Shown here piece by piece: positions 37,318 through 48,096 of a stretch of DNA of 64,000 nt. The stretch covers positions 1,054,001-1,118,000 of the forward strand of contig NZ_CP049331.1 of assembly GCF_011064285.1 (NCBI RefSeq), read 5' to 3'. The stretch comes from Vibrio ziniensis (GTDB taxonomy: Bacteria > Pseudomonadota > Gammaproteobacteria > Enterobacterales > Vibrionaceae). Below the pieces are notes generated by a model. The model was not told the origin of the DNA. It did no database searches and saw only the letters and a list, made by a program, of their open reading frames with translations. The position numbers and the translations under genes are program-made. The first letter of the stretch is position 1. Each line of letters opens with the position of its first letter.

Positions 37318-38904
37318 ATGATTGACGTAGTTGATCTGTCGCGGTTGCAGTTCGCACTGACAGCGATGTATCACTTCTTGTTCGTTCCATTGACTCTCGG
37401 TATGGCGTTTTTACTTGCCATTATGGAGTCTCTATATGTAATGACTGACAAGCAGATCTACAAGGACATGACTAAGTTCTGGGGTAAGCTTTTCGGTATC
37501 AACTTCGCATTAGGTGTAGCAACAGGCCTAACCATGGAATTCCAGTTTGGTACTAACTGGTCTTATTACTCTCACTATGTAGGTGACATTTTTGGTGCAC
37601 CTCTTGCGATTGAAGCCTTAGTAGCCTTTTTCCTAGAATCTACTTTTGTTGGTCTTTTCTTCTTCGGATGGGACCGATTGACTAAGCGTCAGCACTTAGC
37701 TGTTACGTGGTTAGTAGCACTAGGTTCAAACTTCTCTGCACTTTGGATCTTGATCGCTAATGGCTGGATGCAAAACCCTGTGGGTGCTGAATTCAACTTT
37801 GAAACCATGCGTATGGAAATGGTGAGCTTTGCTGAAGTTGTATTTAACCCTGTTGCACAGGTTAAGTTTGTTCACACAGTTGCTTCTGGTTATACAACAG
37901 GTGCAATGTTCATTCTTGGTATCAGTTCATACTACCTATTAAAAGGACGTGACGTTGCATTTGCTCGTCGTTCCTTTGCTATCGCTTCATCATTTGGTAT
38001 GGCAGCTATTTTGTCTGTAATCGTACTCGGCGACGAATCTGGTTATGAAGTAGGCGAAGTGCAAAAAGTGAAACTGGCAGCTATTGAAGCAGAATGGCAC
38101 ACAGAGCCAGCTCCGGCGGCATTCACGATGTTTGGCCTTCCAAACCAAGAAACCATGCATACGGATTACGCGGTAAAAATCCCATACGTAATGGGTATTA
38201 TTGCAACACGTTCACTTGATACTGAAGTAAAAGGTTTACACGATCTTCGTGATGAGCACGTTGACCGCATTCGTAACGGTATGTACGCCTATGAGCTTTT
38301 AGAAAAACTTCGTGCTGGTGATAAATCATCAGAAAACATGACTGCATTTGATGAAGTGAAAAATGATCTAGGCTATGGCTTACTGCTTAAGCGTTACACT
38401 GACAAGGTAACTGACGCAACTGAAGAGCAAATTCAAGCAGCGGCAGATGACTCAATCCCAACAGTTTGGCCTCTATTCTGGTCATTCCGTGTGATGGTGG
38501 GTGTCGGTTTTATCATGCTGTTTGTATTTGGTATGGCATTCCTACAAACGTGTCGTCAAAAGATTGAACAAAAACCTTGGGTTCTTAAAGCCGCGCTATT
38601 TAGTATTCCTCTACCTTGGATTGCAATCGAAGCGGGTTGGTTTGTGGCTGAATACGGTCGTCAACCGTGGGCTGTTGGTGAGATTTTACCAACTAACGTC
38701 GCAGCTTCTGCACTAAGTGCTGGTGAAATTTGGACCTCTTTGTTCGCTATCATTGCGTTGTACACAGTATTCCTGATTGCTGAAGTCTATCTAATGGTGA
38801 AATTTGCTCGTAAAGGTCCTAGTAGTCTGAAAACTGGTCGTTACCATTTTGAGCAAGACGCTAACTCTGTTGAAGACAAAGTTAGTCGCCAAGTAGAAGC
38901 ATAA
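37318..38904 (+). CDS. cydA: Cytochrome bd ubiquinol oxidase subunit I
   Basis: A 528-residue membrane protein with the b558 and b595/d heme sites. It begins [20 protein letters not shown], and includes the Q-loop region and the GRQPWAVG motif near residue 440. The ATG at 37318 has AAAGGAG five bases before; a longer frame from 37264 is unlikely. With CydB and CydX it forms the high-affinity oxidase used at low oxygen. Confidence 0.97.
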   Translation: MIDVVDLSRLQFALTAMYHFLFVPLTLGMAFLLAIMESLYVMTDKQIYKDMTKFWGKLFGINFALGVATGLTMEFQFGTNWSYYSHYVGDIFGAPLAIEALVAFFLESTFVGLFFFGWDRLTKRQHLAVTWLVALGSNFSALWILIANGWMQNPVGAEFNFETMRMEMVSFAEVVFNPVAQVKFVHTVASGYTTGAMFILGISSYYLLKGRDVAFARRSFAIASSFGMAAILSVIVLGDESGYEVGEVQKVKLAAIEAEWHTEPAPAAFTMFGLPNQETMHTDYAVKIPYVMGIIATRSLDTEVKGLHDLRDEHVDRIRNGMYAYELLEKLRAGDKSSENMTAFDEVKNDLGYGLLLKRYTDKVTDATEEQIQAAADDSIPTVWPLFWSFRVMVGVGFIMLFVFGMAFLQTCRQKIEQKPWVLKAALFSIPLPWIAIEAGWFVAEYGRQPWAVGEILPTNVAASALSAGEIWTSLFAIIALYTVFLIAEVYLMVKFARKGPSSLKTGRYHFEQDANSVEDKVSRQVEA

Positions 38905-38919
38905 GCAAGGAGAGAAAAC

Positions 38920-40056
38920 ATGTTTGATTATGAAATCTTGCGACTAATCTGGTGGGTACTTATTGGCGTATTGCTGGTTGGTTTCGCAATTACAGATGGC
39001 TTTGACATGGGCGTTGGTGCGCTAGTCCCAGTTATCGGCAAAAGTGACAATGAACGTCGTGTAATGATTAACTCTATCGCACCTCACTGGGATGGTAACC
39101 AAGTATGGTTGATCACAGCTGGTGGTGCGTTATTTGCGGCTTGGCCTTTGGTATACGCGACTTCGTTTTCTGGTTTCTACCTAGCGATGATCGTGACTTT
39201 AGCTGCACTTTGGTTACGTCCACTTGGTCTTGATTACCGTTCAAAAATCGAAGAACCAAAATGGCGTAATGCTTGGGACATCTGTATTTCAATCAGTGGT
39301 TTTGTTCCACCAATCATTTTTGGTGTGGCGTTTGGTAACTTACTACAAGGTGTACCATTCCAACTGAATGAGTTCTTGATGCCAACTTACCATGGTTCAT
39401 TCTTTGGTCTACTAAACCCGTTTGCGCTTCTTTGTGGTCTAGTAAGCTTGTTTATGATCCTTCTACAAGGTGCGTCTTGGCTACAAATGAAGACGACAGA
39501 TGCTGTTCATGCTCGTGCACGTAGCGTTGCTCAGCTAATGGGCCTTCTAACAACTGTTGCATTTATTGCTGCGGGTTTCTGGGTTCAGGGTATTGAAGGC
39601 TACGTTATTGCTGGTGGTATTGATGGCAATGCGGTATCTAATCCACTAAACAAAGAAGTCGTTCGCGAAGTCGGTGCTTGGATGCATAACTTTGAGCAAT
39701 ATCCTTTGATGTGGGCAGCGCCTGTTCTTGGTGTGGTAATGCCATTGCTTGCTGCGCTAGCTTCTCGTTTTGAGAAAGGTGGCTTCGCATTCTTGGCGTC
39801 AAGCCTAGGTAATGCGGGTGTTATCTTTACTGCTGGCTTAGCAATGTTTCCATTCATTATGCCATCTAGTTTAGATCCTAAGAGTAGCCTAACGATGTGG
39901 GATTCTACTTCAAGTGAACTGACTCTAAATCTAATGACGGGTGTTGCATTCGTGATGGTACCAATCATTCTGGCTTACACTTCATGGACTTACTACAAGA
40001 TGTTCGGTCGTCTTGATAACAAGTTTATTGAAGAAAACAAGAACTCACTTTACTAA
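38920..40056 (+). CDS. cydB: Cytochrome bd ubiquinol oxidase subunit II
   Basis: A 378-residue polytopic membrane protein: MFDYEILRLIWWVLIGVLLVGF, FAITDGFDMGVGAL and the HWDGNQVWLITAGGALFAAWP block are typical. It starts 15 bp after cydA with GGAGAG upstream, and is followed by cydX. Confidence 0.97.
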   Translation: MFDYEILRLIWWVLIGVLLVGFAITDGFDMGVGALVPVIGKSDNERRVMINSIAPHWDGNQVWLITAGGALFAAWPLVYATSFSGFYLAMIVTLAALWLRPLGLDYRSKIEEPKWRNAWDICISISGFVPPIIFGVAFGNLLQGVPFQLNEFLMPTYHGSFFGLLNPFALLCGLVSLFMILLQGASWLQMKTTDAVHARARSVAQLMGLLTTVAFIAAGFWVQGIEGYVIAGGIDGNAVSNPLNKEVVREVGAWMHNFEQYPLMWAAPVLGVVMPLLAALASRFEKGGFAFLASSLGNAGVIFTAGLAMFPFIMPSSLDPKSSLTMWDSTSSELTLNLMTGVAFVMVPIILAYTSWTYYKMFGRLDNKFIEENKNSLY

Positions 40057-40068
40057 GGAGCAAAAATT

Positions 40069-40176
40069 ATGTGGTACTTTGCATGGATTTTAGGCGTATT
40101 ACTCGCTTGTGCATTCGGCATCATTAACGCTCTTTGGTTAGAGCACACTGAAATGATGGATAAAGATAGTGACTAA
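40069..40176 (+). CDS. cydX: Cytochrome bd subunit X (small)
   Basis: A 35-residue single-span protein: MWYFAWILGVLLACAFGIIN then ALWLEHTEMMDKDSD, a clear CydX/YbgT. It stabilises the heme d site. AAGGAG precedes the ATG. It begins 12 bp after cydB and overlaps the next gene by 8 bp. Confidence 0.95.
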   Translation: MWYFAWILGVLLACAFGIINALWLEHTEMMDKDSD

Positions 40177-40474
40177 CTTGTCGACTCAGGTTGCCAAGTT
40201 CCACTCTCCAATGGATAAAGCCTTATTTAAGGCTTTATCTTTAATTCTGGGTTTCTACCATCTGATTTCTATTATGTGGAACCCGGAATCTTACGCTGAC
40301 AGTATTGGTGGTTTTAACACCATCGTATCTCCATTGATCATTTGGGCAATGTGTTCGAGCATGATATTTGGCGTAGGGTTTAAACCGCGTTTTTGGGTGT
40401 GGCAGCTATTGTTTAGCCCTTACATTTCACTTCCAATACTGCTGATTTTTACTGGGATCAGACTTCTCGCTTAA
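40169..40474 (+). CDS. ybgE: Cyd operon protein YbgE
   Basis: A 101-residue membrane protein with three hydrophobic segments, matching YbgE (WNPESYADSIGGFN, FGVGFKPRFWVWQLLFSPYI). It starts with GTG inside the last codons of cydX, so translation is coupled. The function is not known; it is always found with cydABX. Confidence 0.88.
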   Translation: MTNLSTQVAKFHSPMDKALFKALSLILGFYHLISIMWNPESYADSIGGFNTIVSPLIIWAMCSSMIFGVGFKPRFWVWQLLFSPYISLPILLIFTGIRLLA

Positions 40475-40508
40475 GTAATTGAAATTGCAGTTGGTGAAGA
40501 ATTAAACG

Positions 40509-40546
40509 AATTGGCGCTTTCTCTTTGAGGTAGCGCTAATTTTTTT
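40509..40546 (+). terminator. Terminator of the cyd operon
   Basis: AATTGGCGCT (40509-40518) pairs with AGCGCTAATT (40532-40541), one G-U, with a 13-nt loop and a following T-run. Confidence 0.75.
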
Positions 40547-40642
40547 GACACTCTGTTACGAAATACCTCATTCCCCCTTGTACTATCGACAAAGAGTTGC
40601 GTTATAGTAAAACCTCATTCGGTAAATCAAATAATCCAAATT

Positions 40643-41050
40643 ATGAAAGCGTTTCATTGGCCAATCACCATTTACTACGAAGACACAGATGCAGGTGGTG
40701 TCGTTTATCATTCGAACTACCTCAAATTTTTTGAAAGAGCTCGTACTGAAATGTTGCGCTCAATAGGCGTATCCCAGCAGGTGTTATTGGAACAACGTAT
40801 TGGATTTGTTGTCAGACATGCCGATATCGATTTTATTCAAGGCGCTCGATTGGACGACAAACTGAATGTTGTTACGAGTATTTTAGAATTAAAGAAAGCA
40901 TCGATAATATTCTGTCAGGAGCTCGTCAATCCTGATAACAAGGTGTTGTGTAAAGCGATAGTTAAGGTAGCATGTATCGACAATGAGAAGATGAGACCTA
41001 AGGCCATGCCTCAATTAATTATTTCGGAGTTAACTAACAGTGCACGCTGA
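40643..41050 (+). CDS. ybgC: Acyl-CoA thioesterase YbgC of the Tol-Pal operon
   Basis: A 135-residue hotdog-fold thioesterase; the catalytic aspartate lies in [20 protein letters not shown] (about residue 16). It is the first gene of ybgC-tolQRAB-pal-cpoB and overlaps tolQ by 11 bp. A promoter could be TTGTAC (40578-40583) with TATAGT (40603-40608), at 19 bp spacing. Confidence 0.94.
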   Translation: MKAFHWPITIYYEDTDAGGVVYHSNYLKFFERARTEMLRSIGVSQQVLLEQRIGFVVRHADIDFIQGARLDDKLNVVTSILELKKASIIFCQELVNPDNKVLCKAIVKVACIDNEKMRPKAMPQLIISELTNSAR

Positions 41051-41723
41051 TATTTCAATTCTTGACTTATTTCTTCAAGCCAGCTTGCTCGTAAAACTGG
41101 TGATGCTGATCCTTCTGGGAATGTCGATTGTTTCATGGGCGATGATCATTAAGCGCTATAAAGTATTGTCGCAAGCAACGAGAGATGCAGAAGCGTTCGA
41201 AGATAGATTCTGGTCAGGAACCGATTTAGCCGTTCTCTACCAAGATGTGAAGAAACGCAAAGATGAGATTATGGGTACAGAAGAGATCTTCTATTCAGGT
41301 TTCACTGAGTTTGCTCGCTTACGCAAAACCAATGCTGATTCACCAGCTTTCGTGATGGAAGGAACTGGCCGAGCTATGCGTGTATCTGTGGCTCGTGAAG
41401 TCGAAGATTTAGAGGCCAACTTACCTTTTCTCGCTACCGTAGGCTCAATTAGTCCATATATCGGCTTGTTTGGTACTGTATGGGGTATTATGCATGCGTT
41501 TATCGCTCTAGGAGCGGTAAAGCAAGCAACATTGGCGATGGTTGCCCCAGGTATTGCGGAAGCATTGGTTGCCACAGCAATGGGTCTTTTTGCCGCGATT
41601 CCAGCAGTAATGGCATATAACCGTTTAAGCAATAGCGTGAGTAAGTTAGAGCACTCTTACGCAACGTTTTCTGAAGAATTCCATAGCATTTTACATCGTC
41701 AAGCGATGGCGGGTAGGGAATAA
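41040..41723 (+). CDS. tolQ: Tol-Pal protein TolQ
   Basis: A 227-residue inner-membrane protein of the ExbB/MotA type with three membrane helices ([58 protein letters not shown]). With TolR it forms the proton-driven motor of the Tol-Pal system for outer-membrane constriction. The start is GTG within ybgC. Confidence 0.95.
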   Translation: MHADISILDLFLQASLLVKLVMLILLGMSIVSWAMIIKRYKVLSQATRDAEAFEDRFWSGTDLAVLYQDVKKRKDEIMGTEEIFYSGFTEFARLRKTNADSPAFVMEGTGRAMRVSVAREVEDLEANLPFLATVGSISPYIGLFGTVWGIMHAFIALGAVKQATLAMVAPGIAEALVATAMGLFAAIPAVMAYNRLSNSVSKLEHSYATFSEEFHSILHRQAMAGRE

Positions 41724-41726
41724 TCA

Positions 41727-42170
41727 ATGGCCGGTTATCAGCCTAAAAAACGTAAACTTACTGCAGAAATAAACGTTGTACCTTACATCGACGTTATGTT
41801 GGTGTTGTTGATCATCTTTATGGTGACATCGCCGTTTGTGACACAAGGCGTAGATGTAGAGCTCCCTAAAACGTCAACCGCAAAATCTATGTCTGATATG
41901 GCGGGTGATAGTGATGCAAGCTTTATTATTGTTGAAATAGATAAAGAAGGTAACTTAGGGTTAAGTGTAAACGATGAAGAAGTTCAGCGAGGTTTGTCGC
42001 TACAAGACATTATCGTGCGAGTGAAAGCGGAGCTATCAATAAAGCCAAATTCTCCAGTTGCGGTAGGCGGTGATGCTGCAACGCCATACGCGGAGGTGGT
42101 ACTTGTGTTAGATGAGTTAAGCCGAGCTGGTATACCAAAAGTTGGGTTATTAACGGATATCAAGGAATAG
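41727..42170 (+). CDS. tolR: Tol-Pal protein TolR
   Basis: A 147-residue ExbD-type protein with one N-terminal membrane helix carrying the essential aspartate (VVPYIDVMLVLLIIFMV) and a periplasmic domain. It starts 3 bp after tolQ. The C-terminus, LSRAGIPKVGLLTDIKE, is typical. Confidence 0.95.
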   Translation: MAGYQPKKRKLTAEINVVPYIDVMLVLLIIFMVTSPFVTQGVDVELPKTSTAKSMSDMAGDSDASFIIVEIDKEGNLGLSVNDEEVQRGLSLQDIIVRVKAELSIKPNSPVAVGGDAATPYAEVVLVLDELSRAGIPKVGLLTDIKE

Positions 42171-42184
42171 GCTTAACATCGTTC

Positions 42185-43255
42185 ATGAAAGACCATAAGT
42201 CGAAAAAGAGTTCATACAGCAAGCCGATAGTGATATCTGTCGGTCTTCATGCAATGTTGCTTGCAGCATTGCTTTGGGGATCTGACTTTACTATGTCCAA
42301 ACCTGAGCCTACTGGCCAAATGGTACAAGCAGTAGTTATTGATCCTAATTTGGTGAAGCAACAAGCGGATAAAATTCGAAGCCAGCGCGAAGCTGCATCT
42401 AAAAAAGAACAAGAGCGTTTGGATAAGCTGCGTCGAGAAAGTGAACAGCTAGAGAAGAATCGTAAAGCTGAAGAAGAGCGTATTCGTACGCTTAAAGAGC
42501 AGCAAGTAAAAGAAGCTAAGGCTGCACGAGATGCAGAAAAGCGTCGTCAAGAGCAAGAAGAGCAACAAAAAGTCGCGGCAGAAAAGGCACGTATAGCGAA
42601 AGAGCAAGCTGCGAAGGCAGAAGCTGAGCGCAAAAGCAAAGAAGAAGCTGTAAAGAAAGCAGAAGCTGAACGTGTAGCAAAAGAAGCTGCCGTTGCGAAA
42701 GCCGAACAAGAAAGAGTCGCGAGAGAGAAGGCAGCTCAAGAAGCTCAAGAAAAAGCGCGCAAAGAGCGTGAAGCCGCAGAAAAGGCTGAACAAGATAGAA
42801 TAGCAAAAGAAAAAGCGGCGAAAGAAGCTGCTGAAAAAGCAAGACAAGAAAAAGAACGTTTAGAAAAATTGGAACGTGAACGTAAAGAGCAAGAAAAAGC
42901 GCTAAACAGCATATTTTCAGGCTTAGAAACAGAAGTAGAAGCAAACTCTTCTGCACGTTCTCAATACGTTTCTGACGAATCCGTGCGTTGGGGAGCGATT
43001 TACACTCAGTTAATTCAACAAAATTTGTTAATAGAAGACAGCTATAAAGGCAAAGAGTGTAAAGTAAACCTTAGATTGATCCCGACAGGTACTGGTGCCA
43101 TTGTAGGTGATGTTTCTGTTTTAGGCGGGGATTCACGTTTATGCTCAGCAACAAAACGTGCTATTGCGCAAGTAAGCACTTTCCCTTTGCCGAAAGATGA
43201 GCCGGACGTTGTTGCTAAGCTAAAAAATATTAATTTAACCGTAGTACCAGAGTAA
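42185..43255 (+). CDS. tolA: Tol-Pal protein TolA
   Basis: A 356-residue protein: an N-terminal membrane helix ([17 protein letters not shown]), a long Lys/Glu/Ala-rich helical stalk (about residues 55-245) and a globular C-terminal domain with the Cys pair ([27 protein letters not shown]). It links the inner-membrane motor to Pal. The low-complexity stalk gives long open frames on the opposite strand, which are not genes. Confidence 0.95.
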   Translation: MKDHKSKKSSYSKPIVISVGLHAMLLAALLWGSDFTMSKPEPTGQMVQAVVIDPNLVKQQADKIRSQREAASKKEQERLDKLRRESEQLEKNRKAEEERIRTLKEQQVKEAKAARDAEKRRQEQEEQQKVAAEKARIAKEQAAKAEAERKSKEEAVKKAEAERVAKEAAVAKAEQERVAREKAAQEAQEKARKEREAAEKAEQDRIAKEKAAKEAAEKARQEKERLEKLERERKEQEKALNSIFSGLETEVEANSSARSQYVSDESVRWGAIYTQLIQQNLLIEDSYKGKECKVNLRLIPTGTGAIVGDVSVLGGDSRLCSATKRAIAQVSTFPLPKDEPDVVAKLKNINLTVVPE

Positions 43256-43269
43256 AAGGATACAGGCTT

Positions 43270-44622
43270 GTGTTAAAGCGATTGATTATAGGATGTATAC
43301 TTGTGTGTGCAAGTAGCATGCAATATGCGAATGCAGTATTGGAGCTGATCATTACTGACGGCATTAACTCTGCTCGCCCAATTGCCATTGTTCCGTTCAA
43401 ATGGGAAGGTTCAGCCCCGTTACCACAAGATGTTTCGGCGGTTATTTCATCTGACCTACAAAGAAGTGGGAAATTCAGCCCAATTCCTACAAGCAAAATG
43501 CCGCAAACACCGTACACTGAAGCACAAGTTAAATTTGATGCTTGGACAGGTGTTGGGGTTGATGCTTTACTTACAGGCAGCATTACGCAAAATGCCGAAG
43601 GTAATTATGTAATTAATTACCAACTGGTTGATGTGGTTCGTGGACAACTCACGCAAGGACAAAGTAAATCTCTAAGCTCTGATGGTCAATTAGTCCTATC
43701 TAAGGATCATGTGTTGTTTAGCAAAGTAGCGACTGTTCCAGCGAAGCGACTACGAGAATACGCGCATCGGATTTCCGATTTAGTCTACGAACAGCTAACC
43801 GGAGAAAAAGGTGCGTTTTTGACGCGTATTGCCTATGTGGTCGTCAATGATAAAGATGCTTACCCATATCAACTACGTGTTGCTGATTACGACGGTTATA
43901 ACGAAAGATTAGTTCTTCGATCCAAACAACCATTAATGTCACCTTCTTGGTCACCCGATGGTAAAACACTAGCTTATGTTAGTTTCCAAAATGGTCAGGC
44001 AGAAATATTTCTGATGAACATTTATACTGGAACAAGAGATAAGATTACGTCATTCCCTCGTCATAATGGAGCACCAAAATTTTCTCCTGACGGCAAACAG
44101 TTGGCGTTAGTACTATCTAAAACAGGTAGCTTGCAGGTATATACTTTGGATTTGGCTACTCGTAAATTAAGCCAAATAACGAGCGGTCGCTCAAATAACA
44201 CGGAGCCATTCTGGCATCCTGATGGTAAATCGCTCATATTTACATCGGACCGGGGTGGTCAACCACAGATATATCAAGTAAATTTATCAGACCGTGCAAC
44301 AACGCGTTTGACTTGGCAGGGCAGCCAGAATTTAGGTGGTCAAATTACACCAGACGGTCGATTCCTAATCATGGTGAATCGCTCGAACTCTGGATTTAAT
44401 TTGGCAAAACAAGATTTGGAAACAGGTTCAGTACAAGTTCTTACAAAAACTTTGCTTGATGAGTCTCCAAGTATTGCGCCAAATGGTGGTATGGTTATAT
44501 ACAGTTCCATCTACGATAAGGCCAACGTGTTGTCGATGGTCTCAATAGACGGAAGATTTAAAGCTAGATTACCGGCAACCAATGGGCGCGTACGAGCTCC
44601 TGCCTGGTCACCGTTTTTATAG
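43270..44622 (+). CDS. tolB: Tol-Pal protein TolB
   Basis: A 450-residue periplasmic protein with signal peptide [20 protein letters not shown] (cut before VLELII), an N-terminal domain and a six-bladed propeller of repeats of the form [16 protein letters not shown]. It starts with GTG after AAAGGAT. It binds Pal and is displaced by TolA. Confidence 0.96.
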   Translation: MLKRLIIGCILVCASSMQYANAVLELIITDGINSARPIAIVPFKWEGSAPLPQDVSAVISSDLQRSGKFSPIPTSKMPQTPYTEAQVKFDAWTGVGVDALLTGSITQNAEGNYVINYQLVDVVRGQLTQGQSKSLSSDGQLVLSKDHVLFSKVATVPAKRLREYAHRISDLVYEQLTGEKGAFLTRIAYVVVNDKDAYPYQLRVADYDGYNERLVLRSKQPLMSPSWSPDGKTLAYVSFQNGQAEIFLMNIYTGTRDKITSFPRHNGAPKFSPDGKQLALVLSKTGSLQVYTLDLATRKLSQITSGRSNNTEPFWHPDGKSLIFTSDRGGQPQIYQVNLSDRATTRLTWQGSQNLGGQITPDGRFLIMVNRSNSGFNLAKQDLETGSVQVLTKTLLDESPSIAPNGGMVIYSSIYDKANVLSMVSIDGRFKARLPATNGRVRAPAWSPFL

Positions 44623-44648
44623 CAAAATACAAAATAAAGGAAAATAAG

Positions 44649-45194
44649 ATGCAACTTAATAAAGTTCTCAAAGGGCTACTAATTGCGCTACCTGTTCTTG
44701 CAGTGACAGCTTGTAGTTCAAGCGATGAAGCAGCAAACAACGCTGGTTCAGAAACAACAACTAACCAAACTACTGCAGGTACAGCTGAGCAAGTTGATAC
44801 TACTGTTGTTTCTCCTGTAGAAGAAACTAGCCAACTTTCTGAGCAAGAGCTTAAAGAGCAGGCTCTACGCGAAACTTCTACAATTTACTTCGCATTTGAC
44901 AATGCAACAATTGCTGGCGATTACGAAGATATGCTTGCAGCTCACGCAGCATACCTAAGCAAAACTCCAAGCTTGAAAGTAACTATTGAAGGCCATGCCG
45001 ATGAGCGCGGTACTCCTGAGTACAACATCGCACTAGGTGAGCGCCGTGCACAAGCGGTAGAAAAGTACCTACAAGCTCTTGGCGTTCAAGCTGACCAAAT
45101 CTCTATCGTTAGCTACGGCGAAGAAAAACCTCTTGAACTAGGTCAATCTGAAGAAGTATATGCTAAGAACCGCCGTGCAGTTCTAGTATACTAA
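44649..45194 (+). CDS. pal: Peptidoglycan-associated lipoprotein Pal
   Basis: A 181-residue outer-membrane lipoprotein with lipobox AVTAC, an acidic Thr/Glu-rich linker and a C-terminal OmpA-like domain ([31 protein letters not shown]). It binds diaminopimelate-containing peptidoglycan. AAAGGAAAATAAG precedes the ATG. Confidence 0.96.
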   Translation: MQLNKVLKGLLIALPVLAVTACSSSDEAANNAGSETTTNQTTAGTAEQVDTTVVSPVEETSQLSEQELKEQALRETSTIYFAFDNATIAGDYEDMLAAHAAYLSKTPSLKVTIEGHADERGTPEYNIALGERRAQAVEKYLQALGVQADQISIVSYGEEKPLELGQSEEVYAKNRRAVLVY

Positions 45195-45210
45195 TTCTAG
45201 GAAGAACCTC

Positions 45211-45999
45211 ATGTTCAGTAACTTAAAGCGCGTGATCACGCTTACGTTACTGGCAAGTGCAGCGAACAACTCGTTCGCTGCACCAGCTCCAGTATCTGAT
45301 CTCAGTAACAGTTCAAGTTCATCTCGTCAAACCCAAACATCTTCAGTGAGTTCTGCTACCTCAGAATCTGAAGTTCAACGATTAGAGCGCCTATTAGAAA
45401 ATCGGGCTCGTTTGCAAGTTCAGATGCAACAACAGCTTGATACTATGGCTCTCGAAATTAATGAGTTGCGTGGGCAAATCGAAAAAAACAACTACGATAT
45501 GCAACAAATGCTGCAACGGCAAAGAGAATTGTTTGTCGAGCTTGACCGCGTTCGTGGTGAAATGAAAAAACCTGTCGTTGCTGTAGCCGCTTCAAATGAA
45601 GAGGATGTACCACAAGGTACATTTAGCAGTGATGCAGATGAGCAAGCGGCCTATCAAAATGCCGTAGACCTGATTTTAAAGAAACGTGACTACGCTGGAG
45701 CGATAGCCGCTTTTCAACAATTCCAAAAAGATTACCCAAACTCGAATTTTGCGCCGAATGCACATTATTGGTTAGGACAGCTTTACTTTGCTAAGAAGCA
45801 AGACCAAGAAGCAGTAACCAGTTTTGCTGCGGTGGTTTCCTACAAGGATTCTAACAAGCGTGCGGATGCATTGGTGAAGTTAGGTGACATTGCTAAGAGA
45901 AATAATAATGCAGCACAGGCAAAAAAATACTATCAGCAAGTGGTTGATGAGTACCCGACCAGTGCTTCTGCGAAAGTCGCAAGTGAAAATCTGAAGTAG
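45211..45999 (+). CDS. cpoB: Cell division coordinator CpoB (YbgF)
   Basis: A 262-residue periplasmic protein with a signal peptide, an N-terminal coiled coil (about residues 50-110; RLERLLENRARLQVQMQQQL) that forms trimers, and C-terminal TPR repeats (YQNAVDLILKKRDYAGAIAA, FAPNAHYWLGQLYFAKKQDQ). It links Tol-Pal to PBP1B activity. It is the last gene of the operon, followed by a terminator. Confidence 0.94.
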   Translation: MFSNLKRVITLTLLASAANNSFAAPAPVSDLSNSSSSSRQTQTSSVSSATSESEVQRLERLLENRARLQVQMQQQLDTMALEINELRGQIEKNNYDMQQMLQRQRELFVELDRVRGEMKKPVVAVAASNEEDVPQGTFSSDADEQAAYQNAVDLILKKRDYAGAIAAFQQFQKDYPNSNFAPNAHYWLGQLYFAKKQDQEAVTSFAAVVSYKDSNKRADALVKLGDIAKRNNNAAQAKKYYQQVVDEYPTSASAKVASENLK

Positions 46000-46003
46000 A
46001 ATG

Positions 46004-46032
46004 AGAGGTTGCCAAAAGGCAGCCTCTTTTTT
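46004..46032 (+). terminator. Terminator of the Tol-Pal operon
   Basis: AGAGGTTGCC (46004-46013) pairs with GGCAGCCTCT (46018-46027), one G-U, around AAAA, followed by a T-run. Confidence 0.9.
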
Positions 46033-46220
46033 AGGTATCTATTTCCGGTTTCTACCCTACGCTCAACGTTTGATGCCTAATCATCGGTGCTTATCTGCTC
46101 ATATTTTTATCCAGAATGATATAAGCGTCAGAATCACCTAGCATGGGAATCATTTTTGCCTATCTAATCTATGTCGGTGTACAATGCCCGAATTATAGGA
46201 AGTTGCATAGAGCATGAGCA

Positions 46221-47282
46221 ATGAGCCATATTTTAGATAAAATTGACACGGTTTACCCATTCCCTCCAAAACCGATTCCGTTATCGGCACAAGAGAAGCA
46301 AACCTACCTTGCGAGCATTAAGCAACTGCTAAAAGAGAAAGATGCAGTACTGATTGCACACTATTACACGGATCCGGAAATTCAAGCTCTGGCAGAAGAG
46401 ACTGGCGGTTTTGTTGGTGATTCACTGGAAATGGCCAAATTCGGTAACCGTCACTCGGCAAGCACTTTGATTATCGCTGGTGTCCGTTTTATGGGAGAGT
46501 CCGCGAAGATACTGACGCCTGAAAAACGTATTTTGATGCCAACTTTAGATGCAGAGTGTTCGCTCGATCTTGGTTGCCCTGCGGATAAGTTTTCTGAGTT
46601 TTGCGATGCGCACCCTGATCACACTGTGGTTGTCTATGCCAATACTTCAGCCGCTGTTAAAGCACGAGCTGATTGGGTAGTTACCTCAAGTATCGCTTTA
46701 GAAATTGTTGAACAGCTTGAATCTGAAGATAAGAAGATCATTTGGGGACCAGATCGCCATCTTGGTTCTTACATTGCTCAGAAAACAGGTGCAGATATGC
46801 TGCTTTGGCAAGGTGAGTGTGTTGTACACGATGAATTTTCAGCAGATGCGCTGAAAAAGATGAAAAGTCTACACCCAGAGGCGGCAGTTCTTGTTCATCC
46901 TGAATCTCCTTCAAGTGTTGTAGAGCTTGCTGATGCTGTTGGTTCAACGAGTCAGTTAATCAAAGCTGCCAAACAATTACCGCAACAGAAAATGATTGTT
47001 GCAACGGATAAGGGGATCTTCTTTAAGATGCAGCAGTTAGTGCCTGAAAAGGAACTGATTGAAGCACCAACTGCCGGAGCGGGTGCGACTTGTCGCAGCT
47101 GCGCTCATTGCCCTTGGATGGCAATGAATGGCTTGAAGGCGATTGAGAAAGCATTGAAAGATGGTGGTAGTGAACACGAGATTTTTGTTGATGAGGAGCT
47201 ACGTGTGAAATCACTTATTCCACTAAACCGTATGTTGGATTTTGCAGAGAAGCTAAATATTAAAGTAAAAGGCAACGCTTAA
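46221..47282 (+). CDS. nadA: Quinolinate synthase NadA
   Basis: A 353-residue enzyme that condenses iminoaspartate with dihydroxyacetone phosphate in NAD synthesis. The [4Fe-4S] cysteines fall in [18 protein letters not shown] and [31 protein letters not shown] and [10 protein letters not shown] are the N-terminal signatures. Position after the Tol-Pal operon is conserved, but the tRNA cluster found here in E. coli is missing. The ribosome site is weak: GGAAG lies about 18 bp upstream. Confidence 0.95.
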   Translation: MSHILDKIDTVYPFPPKPIPLSAQEKQTYLASIKQLLKEKDAVLIAHYYTDPEIQALAEETGGFVGDSLEMAKFGNRHSASTLIIAGVRFMGESAKILTPEKRILMPTLDAECSLDLGCPADKFSEFCDAHPDHTVVVYANTSAAVKARADWVVTSSIALEIVEQLESEDKKIIWGPDRHLGSYIAQKTGADMLLWQGECVVHDEFSADALKKMKSLHPEAAVLVHPESPSSVVELADAVGSTSQLIKAAKQLPQQKMIVATDKGIFFKMQQLVPEKELIEAPTAGAGATCRSCAHCPWMAMNGLKAIEKALKDGGSEHEIFVDEELRVKSLIPLNRMLDFAEKLNIKVKGNA

Positions 47283-47300
47283 ACCCAACTATTTGTATTC

Positions 47301-47326
47301 AAAAAGCCAGCAGATGCTGGCTTTTT
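47301..47326. terminator. Bidirectional terminator between nadA and UPF0149 gene
   Basis: AAAAAGCCAGCA (47301-47312) pairs with TGCTGGCTTTTT (47315-47326). A-runs and T-runs on either side serve both convergent genes. Confidence 0.9.
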
Positions 47327-47335
47327 TCTATGAGA

Positions 47336-47905
47336 TTATTGCTCTTCAGCGAGAGCTACGCCACGTTGGGTTAGGCCACATAGCATCACAGGAATAGCGG
47401 TATAGATTTCTTCAAATTGATCTAAACCTTCCATACCTTGTTCATTTAACGTGGTAAGTGCGGTTTCAGGATCGTAAAGCATACTTAGGGATAAAAGTAC
47501 CCCACCAAGCAGAGCGTTGTCTTGGCTTTCCTCGGGCATCAATACTTCCCAATCATCGCGTGCAAGTTGCCAGCCTTGAAGAACACCTTCACAAAAATCA
47601 CGTACTGAATAGTTAACGATTTCTTCATCATCTAGGTCATAGCCTTCAGGCCAAACCCATGTGCCTTCAAGAAATGATGACCGATATTGATTCCACATGT
47701 CGATAATGAGTTGGATGTATGTTTCGAGCTGTTCACCATCGCTAAACGGTGCAACTTCTTCACCACCCCAAAGAAAAGGTAGCCACTCTTGTGGAGGGAG
47801 AATATTTGGAGCAGATGCCATTGCAGCAACAAAACCACGCGACTTAGCTTCATTAAGCAACTTGTCTTCAAACTCAGGTAGGGTAAGAATATCGTGTAAG
47901 GTCAA
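47336..47905 (-). CDS. UPF0149 (YecA/YgfB) family protein
   Basis: An acidic protein of about 189 residues. AKSRGFVAAMASAPNILPPQ, then WLPFLWGGEEV and FCEGVLQGWQLARDDWE match the UPF0149 family, of unknown function. It lacks the C-terminal Cys-rich SEC-C tail of E. coli YecA. The start is uncertain. The frame is open back to 47962, but no ATG lies in it; the TTG at 47905 gives an N-terminus LTLHDILTLPEFEDK that I judge most likely. No clear ribosome site precedes it. Confidence 0.72.
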   Translation of the reverse strand: MTLHDILTLPEFEDKLLNEAKSRGFVAAMASAPNILPPQEWLPFLWGGEEVAPFSDGEQLETYIQLIIDMWNQYRSSFLEGTWVWPEGYDLDDEEIVNYSVRDFCEGVLQGWQLARDDWEVLMPEESQDNALLGGVLLSLSMLYDPETALTTLNEQGMEGLDQFEEIYTAIPVMLCGLTQRGVALAEEQ

Positions 47906-48096
47906 AATAAGGTTCCATACTTTACTGCGAAAAATTGGCGCTATCTTACCCTTAACCGCCAACGGATGCGAGTTTGCTTTAGAAGCAACGGATTAGTAAA
48001 CAAAAGCTAGTTTGAAGTATTATTTGCAATCCTGAGCGAGTCATTTTCAGTATAATTTCGCTATACTGTTACAAAAGGATAATTTTTCAAAGGCTT

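Noticed and set aside
42449..42956. Long open frames on the minus strand opposite tolA
   Set aside because: They mirror the Lys/Glu/Ala-rich stalk of TolA and read as Leu/Phe/Cys/Ser repeats; no ribosome site and no family match.
46035..46220. tRNA cluster between cpoB and nadA as in E. coli
   Set aside because: No cloverleaf or GTTCRANTC T-loop is present in the gap.
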